Shown here: positions 7,057 through 17,033 of the stretch, piece by piece
How positions within the stretch are numbered: the stretch's first letter is position 1
Layout: every line of letters starts with the position of its first letter
Assembly: GCA_002015125.1 (NCBI GenBank)
Contig: MUYB01000007.1
Location: forward strand, 74,587-107,381
Length of the DNA stretch: 32,795 nt
Origin: [Haemophilus] felis
GTDB taxonomy: Bacteria; Pseudomonadota; Gammaproteobacteria; Enterobacterales; Pasteurellaceae
Direction of reading: 5' to 3'
The notes under the pieces: model-generated
Database searches by the model: none
Told to the model about the DNA's origin: nothing
What the model saw: the letters and a program-made list of their open reading frames with translations, nothing else
Translations under genes and position numbers: made by a program

Positions 7057-8931
7057 TTAAGTGAGCACCAGTGGATTTTTGTGCGTATTGAGGTTCGCTT
7101 TGTGTTCACGAATAAGTTGAATAAAGGGTTGACCAAAACGAGCTAGTTTAGTACTACCAATACCGTTGATTTGTAACATTTCGATTTCTGTGGTGGGCAA
7201 AAATTGTGCCATTTCCTGTAAAGTCGCGTCGTTAAACACGATATACGCTGGGATATTTTCTTTATCAGCAATTTGTTTACGTAAAAAGCGTAACCGCGCA
7301 AAGAGATCTTTGTCGTAATGAGTATTAACGCGCTGTTGTGCTGTGATTTGCGTGAGCGCAGAAATACGCGGTAGCGCCAGTGCTAACGCCTGTTGCCCCA
7401 TCAGAACAGGGCGTGCGCTTTCGGTGAGTTGTAGCGTGGTGTGAAAATGATTGAACACTTGTTTGATTAAGCCTAAATGGATCAATTGACGAATCACCGA
7501 TTGCCAATGTTCTTTGCTTTTATCTTTACCGATGCCAAAAACGCTTAAGCTATCATGTTGATTATCAATGATTTTTTGATTATTCATACCGCGTAAAACG
7601 GCGATAATATAGTGCGCGCCAAAGGATTGCCCCACGCGATAAATCGCCGACATCACTTTTTGCGCATCAATTAAACCGTCGTATTGTTTGGGCGGATCCA
7701 AACAAATATCGCAATTTTTGCAGGGCTTTTGTTGATGTTCACCAAAATAATTTAGCAGCACTAAACGACGGCAAGTTTGACCTTCAGCAAATTCGCCAAT
7801 GGCTTCTAATTTAAGTAACTCAATTTTCCGTTGTTCATTGTCAGGTTTCTCTAACAAAATTTTGTGTAACCACGCGTAATCCGCTGGATCGTAAAAAAGC
7901 ACCGCCTCTGCTGGCAAGTCATCGCGCCCTGCTCTACCTGTTTCTTGATAATAGGCTTCTATGCTACGCGGTAAATCGAAATGCACCACAAAACGCACAT
8001 TGGATTTATTGATCCCCATACCAAAAGCAATTGTGGCAACCACCACTTGAATATTATCGCGCTGAAATGCCTGCTGAACTTGCTCGCGCACGTGATTTTC
8101 TAAGCCAGCATGATAGGCGTCAGCGCAGATCCCTTTGGCGCGTAGGCTTTCTGCAATGCGTTCAACTTTGTTACGACTGTTGCAGTAGATAATGCCGCTT
8201 TTCCCTTTTTGGCTCATCACAAAGCGCGTGAGTTGCTCCATTGGCTTAAATTTTTCGGCGATAGTGTAACGAATATTCGGGCGATCAAAGCTGCCAATAT
8301 ACACATAGGGATCGTGGAAATTGAGGTGATGCAAAATATCTTGCTGGGTGGTGTAATCGGCGGTGGCGGTAAGCGCCATGATGGGGGTGTTGGGAAAACA
8401 GCTTTTTAAACCGCCAAGTTGGGTATATTCAGGACGAAAATCATGTCCCCATTGGGAAATGCAGTGGGCTTCATCAATGGCGATAAAACCCACTTGGCAA
8501 TGACTAATAAGCTGAAAAAAGCGATTGGTCATCATTTTTTCGGGAGAAATGTAAAGCAGTTTAAGTTGCCCTGAAAGTAATTTGCTTTCGACCTTTTCCT
8601 GTTCCGCAGGGGACTGGCTTGAATTGAGAAAATCCGCGGAGATGCCGTTGGCTAATAATTGATCCACCTGATCTTTCATCAACGAAATTAACGGGGAAAT
8701 CACGAGGGTGACGCCAGCGAAACACAGCGCTGGCACTTGATAACAAAGGGACTTGCCACTTCCCGTTGCCATAATCACAAGGCAATCTTTAGCGGCTAAA
8801 GCGGCTTCAATCACCGCCTGTTGTCCCTGACGAAAATGTTGATAGCCGAAGACCTTGTTGAGAATATCTAGTGCTGTTTGTTCCTTTGCTTGGTCTGCAT
8901 TGGGCAAATGTGGCTTGTCCTGATTGCTCAT
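7057..8931 (-). CDS. recQ: ATP-dependent DNA helicase RecQ
   Basis: This is a 624-residue superfamily 2 helicase that unwinds 3'-5' in recombination and replication-fork repair. Walker A TGSGKS has Lys60. The DEAH box is IDEAHCISQWGHDFRPEY, the aromatic-rich RecQ signature. Motifs LTATAD and QETGRAGRDDLPA follow. The zinc site is a four-Cys set around residues 383-410 (CRRLVLLNYFGE then CKNCDIC). The RQC winged helix and a C-terminal HRDC domain (QMAQFLPTT..LQINGIGSTKLARFG) are present, so the protein is full length. It starts 17 nt after cyaY ends and runs into recX, forming one apparent operon. Confidence 0.97.
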   Translation of the reverse strand: MSNQDKPHLPNADQAKEQTALDILNKVFGYQHFRQGQQAVIEAALAAKDCLVIMATGSGKSLCYQVPALCFAGVTLVISPLISLMKDQVDQLLANGISADFLNSSQSPAEQEKVESKLLSGQLKLLYISPEKMMTNRFFQLISHCQVGFIAIDEAHCISQWGHDFRPEYTQLGGLKSCFPNTPIMALTATADYTTQQDILHHLNFHDPYVYIGSFDRPNIRYTIAEKFKPMEQLTRFVMSQKGKSGIIYCNSRNKVERIAESLRAKGICADAYHAGLENHVREQVQQAFQRDNIQVVVATIAFGMGINKSNVRFVVHFDLPRSIEAYYQETGRAGRDDLPAEAVLFYDPADYAWLHKILLEKPDNEQRKIELLKLEAIGEFAEGQTCRRLVLLNYFGEHQQKPCKNCDICLDPPKQYDGLIDAQKVMSAIYRVGQSFGAHYIIAVLRGMNNQKIIDNQHDSLSVFGIGKDKSKEHWQSVIRQLIHLGLIKQVFNHFHTTLQLTESARPVLMGQQALALALPRISALTQITAQQRVNTHYDKDLFARLRFLRKQIADKENIPAYIVFNDATLQEMAQFLPTTEIEMLQINGIGSTKLARFGQPFIQLIREHKANLNTHKNPLVLT

Positions 8932-8948
8932 CTCAGTTGGAGGGTCTA

Positions 8949-9269
8949 CTATTTTTTATACATATCAAAGGCAACGGTTTCCCCATGCTCTGCACAGGCT
9001 TGTTCTAAGCAATCCCAAAATAATTCGCCGTTATTGCTTATCCATTGACCATTGCGATAAGCAAAATGAAAACCGCCAGCGCGGCTAGCGAGCCAAAGTT
9101 CTAACAAAGGCTCTTGTTTGTTAATCACAACTTGGCTACGGTCGCTGAAAACGATGCTAAACACAGAGCCATGGATATCGCAATCCACATCACATTCTTG
9201 CGCTTCCAGTTGTTCTTCAATATAAGCCCATATTTTTTCGATATTTTGATGATATTCAGACAAGTTCAT
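8949..9269 (-). CDS. cyaY: Frataxin homolog CyaY
   Basis: This is a 106-residue bacterial frataxin, the usual length for the family. It binds iron and modulates IscS during iron-sulfur cluster assembly in the cytoplasm. The sequence has an acidic first helix (NLSEYHQNIEKIWAYIEEQLEAQECDVDCD), the strand with VINKQEPLLELWLAS, and AGGFHFAY..GQWISNNGELFWDCLEQACAEH. I chose ATG at 9267-9269 because AAGGA lies 6 nt upstream and the protein then starts exactly at the frataxin fold; an upstream in-frame start would add 15 residues without family support. It is first in the cyaY-recQ-recX order and divergent from lptM-lysA. Confidence 0.93.
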   Translation of the reverse strand: MNLSEYHQNIEKIWAYIEEQLEAQECDVDCDIHGSVFSIVFSDRSQVVINKQEPLLELWLASRAGGFHFAYRNGQWISNNGELFWDCLEQACAEHGETVAFDMYKK

Positions 9270-9314
9270 CGTGATTCCTTTTAATTGCATATGGAGAAAA
9301 TGAGAAAGTAACAA

Positions 9315-9320
9315 ATTATA
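9315..9320 (-). promoter_or_regulatory. Candidate -10 box for the cyaY operon
   Basis: A perfect TATAAT on the minus strand lies about 45 nt upstream of the cyaY ATG in the cyaY/lptM divergent gap. The matching -35 region is weak, so this is a moderate prediction. Confidence 0.4.
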
Positions 9321-9413
9321 AAGATTTTCCCATTATTGTGATAGCACAAAGGCTTATTTAGTGGTAAAAAGTGTCTTTGATTTTTCAATTGGTTTTAAAT
9401 GAGAGGCAAATTT

Positions 9414-9527
9414 ATGAAAAAAATGGCAGCAATCCTACTGATTAGCGCCCTTTGTGCAATAAATGTTGGCTGTGGCGTAAAAGGCGACCTTTATTTCCCA
9501 GCGCAATCAAATCAACCAACTAATTAA
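9414..9527 (+). CDS. lptM: Small lipoprotein LptM (YifL family)
   Basis: This is a 37-residue protein too short for most gene callers. A signal peptide MKKMAAILLISALCAINVG is followed by a lipidated Cys20 (VGC) and the family signature CGVKGDLYFP. LptM is an outer-membrane lipoprotein that helps the LPS translocon protein LptD mature. It is shorter than the E. coli protein because the hydrophilic tail is reduced to about ten residues. GAGAGG precedes the ATG, and lysA starts 10 nt after its stop, so the two are one transcript. The yifL gene of E. coli also lies divergent from cyaY, which supports the call. Confidence 0.85.
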   Translation: MKKMAAILLISALCAINVGCGVKGDLYFPAQSNQPTN

Positions 9528-9537
9528 CGAGATAAAT

Positions 9538-10788
9538 ATGGATTTTTTTCAGTATAAAAATCAACAATTAATGGCGGAAGATGTGTCTGTTCAGGACATT
9601 GCGAAAGAGTTTGGTACGCCACTCTATGTTTATTCTAGAGCGACGCTAGAACGCCATTGGAAAGCGTTTGATTCCGCCTTTGAGCAACGCCCACATTTAA
9701 TCTGTTTTGCGGTGAAATCTAATCCGAATATTGCGGTTTTGAATATTATGGCGAAATTAGGATCGGGTTTTGATGTGGTTTCACAAGGCGAGCTGGAGCG
9801 TGTTGTCGCCGCTGGTGGCGATCCGCACAAAGTGGTTTTTTCAGGGGTGGCGAAAACCCATACTGAAATTCGCCGCGCATTAGAACTGGGCATTCGTTGT
9901 TTTAATGTGGAATCCATTGCGGAGTTACATCGCATTAATCAAGTAGCTGAACAAATGCAAAGGCTAGCGCCTATTTCTTTGCGCGTCAATCCTGATGTGG
10001 ATGCGCACACCCATCCTTATATTTCCACGGGGCTAAAAGAAAATAAATTTGGCATCAGCATTCACGAAGCCAAAGCGGTGTATCTGCAAGCGCAGCAAAT
10101 GCGCCATATTCGTATTGTGGGTATGGATTGCCACATTGGCTCTCAACTCACCGAGTTACAACCTTTTTTAGATGCAACGGATCGCTTGATTGTATTACTC
10201 GAACAACTCAAACAAGCAGGAATCACCCTAACTCATTTGGACTTAGGCGGTGGATTGGGAGTAACCTACACCAACGAGACGCCACCGCATCCGACGGAAT
10301 ACGCCAAAGCCTTGTTAGACAAACTTGCTGCCTATCCTGAACTTGAAATTATATTGGAACCAGGACGCGCCATTACCGCCAATGCTGGCATCTTGGTGAC
10401 CAAGGTGGAATATTTAAAATCCAATGAAGATCGGCATTTTGCCATTGTGGACGCTGGTATGAACGATATGCTCAGACCTGCGTTATACCAAGCCTATATG
10501 AATATTGTTGAGGTGGATCGCAGCCTAGATAGACCGACACAAATTTACGATGTGGTGGGACCTATTTGTGAAACTTCAGATTTTCTCGGCAAACAACGCA
10601 CCTTGTCTATTGCAGAAGGCGATTTGCTAGCACAGCGTTCCGCTGGCGCCTATGGCGCGAGTATGTCATCTACTTATAACTCAAGACCACTGACCGCCGA
10701 AGTCATGGTGGACGGTAATCAAAGTTATCTTATTCGTAGAAGAGAAGCTTTATCTGAATTGTGGCGTTTGGAGCAAATTATCCCTTAA
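9538..10788 (+). CDS. lysA: Diaminopimelate decarboxylase
   Basis: This is a 416-residue PLP enzyme that decarboxylates meso-diaminopimelate to L-lysine, the last step of lysine synthesis, in the cytoplasm. Fold III decarboxylase motifs are all present: FAVKSN with PLP Lys60, GSGFDVVSQGEL, HIGSQL, the phosphate-binding LDLGGGLGV, EPGRAI, and the C-terminal GPICETSDFLG with the catalytic Cys, then GAYGASMSSTYNSRP. The length is normal. It is cotranscribed with lptM and ends at a strong hairpin terminator shared with the convergent glnA gene. Confidence 0.97.
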   Translation: MDFFQYKNQQLMAEDVSVQDIAKEFGTPLYVYSRATLERHWKAFDSAFEQRPHLICFAVKSNPNIAVLNIMAKLGSGFDVVSQGELERVVAAGGDPHKVVFSGVAKTHTEIRRALELGIRCFNVESIAELHRINQVAEQMQRLAPISLRVNPDVDAHTHPYISTGLKENKFGISIHEAKAVYLQAQQMRHIRIVGMDCHIGSQLTELQPFLDATDRLIVLLEQLKQAGITLTHLDLGGGLGVTYTNETPPHPTEYAKALLDKLAAYPELEIILEPGRAITANAGILVTKVEYLKSNEDRHFAIVDAGMNDMLRPALYQAYMNIVEVDRSLDRPTQIYDVVGPICETSDFLGKQRTLSIAEGDLLAQRSAGAYGASMSSTYNSRPLTAEVMVDGNQSYLIRRREALSELWRLEQIIP

Positions 10789-10800
10789 TACACTCTCCCC

Positions 10801-10836
10801 AAAAAAACAGCACGCGAATTAGCGTGCTGTTTTTTT
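10801..10836. terminator. Bidirectional terminator between lysA and glnA
   Basis: A 9-bp stem ACAGCACGC/GCGTGCTGT encloses a 6-nt loop and is flanked by A7 on the left and T6 on the right. It therefore serves as a rho-independent terminator for lysA on the plus strand and for glnA on the minus strand. Confidence 0.9.
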
Positions 10837-10852
10837 CTATGCTTACGCGAAA

Positions 10853-12280
10853 TTAGGCGTAATACATTTCAAATTCTACTGGGTGTGGTGTCATATTTAA
10901 ACGTTCCACTTCTTTACGTTTCATCTCAATATAAGTTTCAATGAAATCTTTCGCGAACACACCACCTTGAGTTAAAAACTCATAATCTTGTTCGAGACTA
11001 CTCAATGCTTCTTCAAGAGAAGCTGCTACCGCCGGAATATCTTTTAATTCCTCTGGCGGTAAATCGTAAAGATTTTTATCCATAGCATCGCCTGGGTGAA
11101 TTTTATTAATCACACCGTCTAATCCTGCCATTAATAAGGCTGCGAAAGCTAAGTATGGATTCGCTAATGGATCTGGGAAACGCGCCTCAATACGAGTGGC
11201 TTTTGGTGTGGTTACCGCTGGGATACGGATAGAAGCAGAACGATTACTTGCGGAGTAAGCAAGTAAAACAGGAGCTTCAAATCCTGGCACTAAACGTTTG
11301 TAAGAGTTTGTACTTGGGTTTGTGAAAGCATTTAATGCTTTAGCGTGCTTAATAATACCGCCGATATAGTAAAGCGCGGTTTCGGACAAGCCAGCGTATT
11401 TGTCGCCCATAAAGACATTTTTGCCATCTTTGCTTAATGACATATTACAGTGCATTCCTGAGCCATTATCGCCGGTGATTGGTTTTGGCATAAAACAGGC
11501 TGTTTTGCCATGTTCTAAAGCCACATTTTGTACTACATATTTATAGATTTGGGTTTCATCTGCCTTCAACGTTAGCGTATTGAAGCGTGTTGCAATCTCA
11601 TTTTGACCGGCGGTAGCTACTTCATGGTGGTGAGCTTCAATAACTAAACCGAGTTCTTCTAAAATTAAACACATTTCAGAACGAATATCGTGAGCGCTAT
11701 CATTTGGCGAAACAGCACAATATCCACCTTTTTTTAGAGGTCGATAAGCTTTGTTGCCATCTTCATAAATAGTATTGGTATTCCATGCAGCTTCTACATC
11801 ATCTACTTCATAGCTATTACCATTCATACCGATTTGGAAGCGCACATCATCAAATAGGAAAAACTCAGGTTCTGGACCAAACATCACGCTATCGGCGATC
11901 CCCGTAGATTTTAGATAGTTTTCTGCACGAGTCGCAATGGAACGAGGATCTCGATCATAGCTTTGCATAGTGTTAGGTTCGTAGATACTGCATCGGATTG
12001 TGAGGGTAGGGATTCGAGCGAAGGGGTCAACTGCGGCGGTTTCAGGGATTGGCATTAACAGCATATCGGCTTTGTTAATAGTTCGCCATCCCTCTACTGA
12101 TGAACCATCGAACATTTTACCGTCTTCGAACAGGTCCTCTAAATCATCTTCTACTAGAGAGACTGGGAGAGATACCCCATGTTCTTTACCTTTAATATCG
12201 GTAAATTTAAGTAAAACAAACTTGATATCGTTTTCACGAATCAGTTTTGCCACATTAGAAATTGCATTTGCATTAGACAT
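10853..12280 (-). CDS. glnA: Glutamine synthetase, type I
   Basis: This 475-residue enzyme makes glutamine from glutamate, ammonia and ATP as a dodecamer. Visible motifs are the beta-grasp FDGSSVEGW, the metal-binding [40 protein letters not shown], the ATP-site NRSASIRIP and [17 protein letters not shown]. The loop [10 protein letters not shown] carries the tyrosine that GlnE adenylylates in enterobacteria, so this is the adenylylatable subtype. AAGAGGA precedes the ATG. It stands alone, convergent with lysA and downstream of mutS on the same strand with a gap of 227 nt. Confidence 0.97.
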   Translation of the reverse strand: MSNANAISNVAKLIRENDIKFVLLKFTDIKGKEHGVSLPVSLVEDDLEDLFEDGKMFDGSSVEGWRTINKADMLLMPIPETAAVDPFARIPTLTIRCSIYEPNTMQSYDRDPRSIATRAENYLKSTGIADSVMFGPEPEFFLFDDVRFQIGMNGNSYEVDDVEAAWNTNTIYEDGNKAYRPLKKGGYCAVSPNDSAHDIRSEMCLILEELGLVIEAHHHEVATAGQNEIATRFNTLTLKADETQIYKYVVQNVALEHGKTACFMPKPITGDNGSGMHCNMSLSKDGKNVFMGDKYAGLSETALYYIGGIIKHAKALNAFTNPSTNSYKRLVPGFEAPVLLAYSASNRSASIRIPAVTTPKATRIEARFPDPLANPYLAFAALLMAGLDGVINKIHPGDAMDKNLYDLPPEELKDIPAVAASLEEALSSLEQDYEFLTQGGVFAKDFIETYIEMKRKEVERLNMTPHPVEFEMYYA

Positions 12281-12507
12281 TAAAAAATCCTCTTAAATAA
12301 AAATTCTACTGGTTAAGTTACACGTTTGCGCACGAGTAAACACAAATAACCTGTCGTTGCATAGCATACAAAAATGGCATTTTAATATCTAGTTGAAAGA
12401 GGTGGTTTATGCAAAAAATTTCTGCTATTTCGATGGTTGGTATCAAAAACCAACTTGCTCAAATTCCACTCAATATTGCAATGAGCAAGAAGGTTAAATT
12501 TTTGCCG

Positions 12508-15093
12508 TTAAAGCATTTTTTTCAATTGGTATAAATAAGCTAAAGCTTGTTTTGGAGTAAGTTCATCAGGATCTAAATACTGCAACATATCCAATAATTC
12601 AATGTGATTTTCTTCTTTTGAGTTGAGATTTAATTCGTCCTGCTTTAACTCATTTTCTTGGTAAGATTGCAAACTTGGTGCACTTTGTTGTGAGAACTGC
12701 TCTAAATGATGTAATTTTTGTTTTGCCAATTGAATAACATTCTGTGGCACACCTGCTAGCGCCGCTACCGCCAGACCATAACTCTTACTTGCAGCACCTT
12801 CTTGCACAGCGTGCATAAAAGCAATGCTATTTTGATGCTCTAGCGCATCAAGGTGAACATTGAATGTTCCCGCTAGCTGTTCTGGCAAATGGGTTAATTC
12901 AAAATAATGTGTTGCAAATAGGGTAAGAGAACGTAGTTTTTTAGCTAACCATTCTGCACAAGCCCACGCTAGGGCTAGTCCATCATAAGTTGAAGTACCT
13001 CGCCCAATTTCATCAATCAAAACTAAACTTTGTTCCGTGGCTTGGTGCAAAATATTCGCCATTTCTGTCATTTCCACCATAAAAGTTGAACGCCCTGAAG
13101 CGAGATCATCAGAGGCACCAATTCGAGTAAAGATACGATCAACAGGACCAATGGTCGCACTTTCGGCAGGAACAAAACTTCCCATATAGGCCATTAAAGT
13201 AATGAGTGCAGTTTGACGCATATAAGTACTTTTACCGCCCATATTTGGCCCTGTAATAATCAATAAATGACGCTGCTGATGTAATTTAACTGGGTTCGCA
13301 ATAAAAGGAGATTTAATCACTTGTTCAACTACAGGATGACGACCTTGTTCAATATGGATACCTCTATGCTCGCTAAAAGTTGGCATCACATAATTTAAGG
13401 TTTCGGCACGCTCTGCTAAGTTAGTGAGTACATCAAGTTCCGCTAAAGTTAAGCTTGCGAGCTGTAGCGCGCCTAAATGAGGTAATAGCAGATCAAAAAT
13501 TTCCTCATATAGTTGTTTTTCTAGGGCTAGCGCCGCACCTTTTGCTTTCAACACCTTATCTTCATAGGTCTTGAGTTCAGGAATAATGTAACGTTCCGCA
13601 TTTTTTAAGGTTTGGCGACGAACATAGTGAATTGGCGCTTTATAGGCTTGTCCTTGGCTAATTTGAATGTAATAACCATGTACTGCATTAAAGCCAATTT
13701 TCAGCGTATCAATTCCTGTAGCTTCCCTTTCTCGTTGTTCTAATTCATCAAGATAGCGCGTAGCGCCTTCGGATAATTCACGCCATTCGTCTAATTCTGC
13801 GTGGTAACCTTGGGCGATAACGCCACCATCGCGAATCAGTAGCGGTGGCGCTTCGATAATTGCTTTTTGTAATAAGGTTAATTGCTCAGAAAAATCACTC
13901 AAAGAAGTCAATAAGGCGCGCAAATAGGCATTTTGCTGCGCTGATAGATGTTGCACAATTGCAGGAATTTGCTCTAGGGCTGTTCTCAGTCGCGTTAGAT
14001 CTCTTGGTCGGGCAGAGCGTAACGCCACACGCGTTAGAATACGTTCCATATCGCCGATTGAACGTAAATAAGGCTGTAATGTAGCAACCAAATCTTGTTG
14101 TAAAAGTGCATTAATACATTGTTGACGATGGGTTAATTTTTGCGGATCGCGAATAGGTTGGTGAATCCAACGTTTCAGTAAACGACTTCCCATAGGCGTA
14201 ACACATTTATCTAGTATCGACGCTAGCGTATTTTCTGTCCCTCCCGCTAAATTTTGGGTGAGTTCTAAGTTACGTCTTGTGGCAACATCAAGTTGGATTG
14301 TGTCGCTATTTTGAATCAAACTAATACTTTGAATATGTGGTAAGGCGCTACGTTGTGTATCTTTTACATATTGCAATAAACAACCTGCTGCACATAAGCC
14401 GAGTAAGGATTTTTCCACCCCAAAAGCGCGCAAATCTTGGGTATTAAATTGACGACAAAGCTGTTGAACGGCGGTACTTAACTCAAATTCCCAAATAGGT
14501 CTACGACGTAAGCCCTTGAGGTGTTCAATACAATGAAAATCCATAAAATCTTCACAATACAAGAGCTCTACAGGTGAAATGCGTTGTAATTCCGCTTGTA
14601 ACTGTGCTGTTGAATTAAGTTCGCTCAGTTGAAAGCGACCAGAGGTCATATCCAGCGTGGCTAAACCAAAGCTTTCTTTTTCTTGGTAAACTGATGCAAT
14701 TAAATTATCTTGGCGTTCTGGTAATAAGGCTTCATCGCTAATTGTTCCTGGCGTAACAATACGCACGATTTTTCGCTCTACAGGCCCTTTACTGGTAGCA
14801 GGATCTCCCACTTGTTCACAAATAGCAACAGGTTCGCCAAGTTGTACTAATTTTGCTAAATAGCCCTCTACCGCATGATAGGGCACACCAGCCATAGGAA
14901 TAGGTTGCCCACCAGATTGCCCTCGTTTGGTTAAGGAAATATCCAATAGCGCCGATGCTTTTTTGGCATCATCATAAAACAGCTCATAAAAATCTCCCAT
15001 TCGGTAGAACAGTAAAATTTCTGGATTTTCTGCTTTTAAACGCAAATATTGCTGCATCATTGGCGTATGCTGGTCGAAATTTTCCATTAACAT
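12508..15093 (-). CDS. mutS: DNA mismatch repair protein MutS
   Basis: This 861-residue protein is full length. It recognises mispairs and small loops and recruits MutL. Domain I has the mismatch-reading FYE at residues 35-37 in RMGDFYELF. The connector, core and clamp follow. The ATPase domain near the C-terminus has [13 protein letters not shown] (Walker A), [20 protein letters not shown] (Walker B and signature) and FATHYFELT. The extreme C-terminus ([21 protein letters not shown]) matches the tetramerisation tail. Two near N-terminal Met codons leave the start uncertain by two residues. It is monocistronic or follows the YggT gene, 113 nt upstream. Confidence 0.97.
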   Translation of the reverse strand: MLMENFDQHTPMMQQYLRLKAENPEILLFYRMGDFYELFYDDAKKASALLDISLTKRGQSGGQPIPMAGVPYHAVEGYLAKLVQLGEPVAICEQVGDPATSKGPVERKIVRIVTPGTISDEALLPERQDNLIASVYQEKESFGLATLDMTSGRFQLSELNSTAQLQAELQRISPVELLYCEDFMDFHCIEHLKGLRRRPIWEFELSTAVQQLCRQFNTQDLRAFGVEKSLLGLCAAGCLLQYVKDTQRSALPHIQSISLIQNSDTIQLDVATRRNLELTQNLAGGTENTLASILDKCVTPMGSRLLKRWIHQPIRDPQKLTHRQQCINALLQQDLVATLQPYLRSIGDMERILTRVALRSARPRDLTRLRTALEQIPAIVQHLSAQQNAYLRALLTSLSDFSEQLTLLQKAIIEAPPLLIRDGGVIAQGYHAELDEWRELSEGATRYLDELEQREREATGIDTLKIGFNAVHGYYIQISQGQAYKAPIHYVRRQTLKNAERYIIPELKTYEDKVLKAKGAALALEKQLYEEIFDLLLPHLGALQLASLTLAELDVLTNLAERAETLNYVMPTFSEHRGIHIEQGRHPVVEQVIKSPFIANPVKLHQQRHLLIITGPNMGGKSTYMRQTALITLMAYMGSFVPAESATIGPVDRIFTRIGASDDLASGRSTFMVEMTEMANILHQATEQSLVLIDEIGRGTSTYDGLALAWACAEWLAKKLRSLTLFATHYFELTHLPEQLAGTFNVHLDALEHQNSIAFMHAVQEGAASKSYGLAVAALAGVPQNVIQLAKQKLHHLEQFSQQSAPSLQSYQENELKQDELNLNSKEENHIELLDMLQYLDPDELTPKQALAYLYQLKKML

Positions 15094-15206
15094 TATTTTC
15101 TCTATTCTAACTTATTGATTTTTATTGAGTTTACTGTTGAATTTATGCGTAAAGCATTTACCAACTTTAGATAATTGAATCATTTAATATAGCTTTTGCT
15201 ATAGGT

Positions 15207-15776
15207 TTATCCCAACCTAACGAAATAGGCATAAAGGGGGAATAAATCTGATAAAAGTCTATCTATAAATAAGAGTCCAAAGACCAAAATCATAGGTGAA
15301 AAATCAATCATACCTGTGTTGGGTAAAATGCGTCTAATTGGGTTAAGTAGCGGGGCGGTTAATTGATGTAAAACGTATTGTAGGGAATTTCCACTTCGGT
15401 TGAACCAGCTCATAATTGCACTAATTAACAACACATAGATAATGGCTTTTCCGCAGGCACGCAATAATTCGAATATTCCAAGTAAAATATTTGCCAAAAT
15501 GTTCTCACTAGAAAATGAAAGACCGCTAAGCAAAATAATTAGAGGATATTTTAAGGTAAATAAAATAAAGGCTGCGACCAACGCTGCAACATCCACATTT
15601 CTGATTGTCGGAATGAAAACGCGTAACGGCGCTAATACAGGTTGGGTTACCTTAACTAGCGTTTGTGATAGCGGATGATAAAAATCTACTCGACTAAACT
15701 GAAACCAAGCACGCAAAATAAAAATGAAACCTAATAAATCAACAACGCTAAAAATGACAAATTGAACTGTATTCAT
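15207..15776 (-). CDS. YggT family integral membrane protein
   Basis: This 189-residue protein has two YGGT repeats, each a transmembrane pair with an amphipathic stretch. The first covers DLLGFIFILRAWFQF..HPLSQTLVKVTQPVLAPLRVFIP and the second ISAIMSWFN..LQYVLHQLTAPLLNPIRRILP followed by IDFSPMILVFGLLFID. The family's role is not firmly known; it is linked to osmotic shock tolerance and cell division in some bacteria. It starts 18 nt after corA ends, so it is likely cotranscribed with corA and may be controlled by the same leader. Confidence 0.9.
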   Translation of the reverse strand: MNTVQFVIFSVVDLLGFIFILRAWFQFSRVDFYHPLSQTLVKVTQPVLAPLRVFIPTIRNVDVAALVAAFILFTLKYPLIILLSGLSFSSENILANILLGIFELLRACGKAIIYVLLISAIMSWFNRSGNSLQYVLHQLTAPLLNPIRRILPNTGMIDFSPMILVFGLLFIDRLLSDLFPLYAYFVRLG

Positions 15777-15794
15777 TGATTTTATCCTAATAAA

Positions 15795-16745
15795 TTATAA
15801 CCAACCTTTACGTTTAAAATACCAGTATGGGGCAAATGCCGCTAACGCCATTAATCCTAAGGCGATAGGATAACCATATTGAAAGCCCAATTCAGGCATA
15901 TTACTGAAGTTCATTCCATAATTGGACGCAACTAATGTTGGTGGTAAGAAAATAACCGACACAACGGAGAAGATCTTGATAATTCGGTTTTGTTCGATAT
16001 TAATAAAGCCCATTGCAGCTTGCATTAAGAAATTTACTTTTTGAAATAAAGATTCGTTATGAGGTTGTAAAGATTCAATATCGCGTAAAATTTCTCTTGC
16101 TTGTTCCAATTGGTTAGTCGGTAAGCGCGTTTTACGAACTAAAAAGCTCAATGCGCGTTGAGTATCCATTAAGCACATACGCACTTTTGAACTGGTATCT
16201 TCTTGTTCTGTTAAGGTGGCTAAGGCTTCATCAAAAGCTTCGCCTTGGGTTCCGTTTAAAATCACGCGACTTAATTTCTCTAAATCTGCATAAATATTTT
16301 CGATCACATCTGCTAACTGCTCTATTTTTGTTTCAAATAGATCGAGCAATACTTCATAAGCATTACACTCCACCAAACGTTGATTTCTTGAACGCATACG
16401 GTATAAGCGGAATGCAGGTAATTCGCGATCACGCAGAGTAAACAAGCGACCATCACGAACAGTGAAAGCGACGCTAGCCAAATCCGCATAATCTTCCTCA
16501 TCTTCACAATAAAAGAAAGAGTGGAGATGCAAACCATCTTCATCTTCAAAGAAACGCGCAGATGCTTCAATATCTTCTAACTCTAGAAAAGAGGCTAAAT
16601 TTTGTCCAAGCCCTTCTTGTAACAACTCACGCTCATCGGCGCTAGGTTCAAGCAAATCTAACCAAATAGCATTATTTAGATCAGATGAAGGATCTTCATC
16701 AATACGCACAAGACGAGCATTTTCAAGGGCAAAAGCATTAATCAT
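15795..16745 (-). CDS. corA: Magnesium/cobalt transporter CorA
   Basis: This 316-residue protein is the usual length for CorA. The N-terminal two thirds form the cytoplasmic Mg2+-sensing funnel. The last 60 residues hold two membrane helices separated by the YGMNF selectivity loop ([25 protein letters not shown]), and the end KRKGWL is basic as in E. coli CorA. It forms a pentamer that admits Mg2+, Co2+ and Ni2+. The ATG at 16745 has AGGAG 7 nt upstream. It has its own promoter just after selA and a leader of about 220 nt, suggesting post-transcriptional control. Confidence 0.96.
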   Translation of the reverse strand: MINAFALENARLVRIDEDPSSDLNNAIWLDLLEPSADERELLQEGLGQNLASFLELEDIEASARFFEDEDGLHLHSFFYCEDEEDYADLASVAFTVRDGRLFTLRDRELPAFRLYRMRSRNQRLVECNAYEVLLDLFETKIEQLADVIENIYADLEKLSRVILNGTQGEAFDEALATLTEQEDTSSKVRMCLMDTQRALSFLVRKTRLPTNQLEQAREILRDIESLQPHNESLFQKVNFLMQAAMGFINIEQNRIIKIFSVVSVIFLPPTLVASNYGMNFSNMPELGFQYGYPIALGLMALAAFAPYWYFKRKGWL

Positions 16746-16969
16746 TTTGTCATACTCCTAAAATGGATTATGAACAACGCCATGAACAATAAAAAAATCA
16801 AATAAGATGATAAGTTGATGATTATTTGACTGAAAGATACCTGATCAATAAGGTAATGGAAACTTACCTGCGACATCTCGCCGATAAGTGAGGACGAGAC
16901 TTAAGCTAAAAATTGTAATGGGTATCGACTATGACTGTCCAAAGTGTATGTCCTCTATTACTAAAACGG
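16746..16969 (-). ncRNA. Structured 5' leader of corA (candidate cis-regulatory RNA)
   Basis: The untranslated stretch from the predicted start to the corA ATG is about 224 nt, long for a housekeeping gene. It contains an AGGUAA/UUACCU hairpin (16851-16869), a GCGA/UCGC tetraloop hairpin at about 16870-16882, and a long-range GAGGAC/GUCCUC pairing (16950-16955 with 16890-16895). I do not recognise it as any known riboswitch. Mg2+ or translation-coupled control is an inference from the gene it precedes. Confidence 0.45.
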
Positions 16970-16975
16970 TGCGGG

Positions 16976-17004
16976 ATCTTACGCTTACAAGGTGAATTCG
17001 TCAA
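16976..17004 (-). promoter_or_regulatory. corA promoter (-35/-10)
   Basis: Minus-strand TTGACG (16999-17004) and TAAGAT (16976-16981) are separated by exactly 17 bp, a near-consensus sigma-70 promoter. It lies in the gap immediately after the selA stop and directs transcription toward corA with an initiation point near 16969. Confidence 0.65.
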
Positions 17005-17033
17005 GATTTTATCATGAAATATCAGGGCACCTA

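Noticed and set aside
12409..12534. A 41-codon plus-strand frame starting at ATG 12409 with a GAGG-like ribosome site
   Set aside because: It runs into the 3' end of mutS on the other strand, has no recognisable motif, and nothing suggests expression.
15188..15203. Hairpin TATAGC-TTTT-GCTATA just after the YggT-family gene
   Set aside because: The stem is only 6 bp and AT-rich and is not followed by a T run on the minus strand, so it is too weak to call a terminator.
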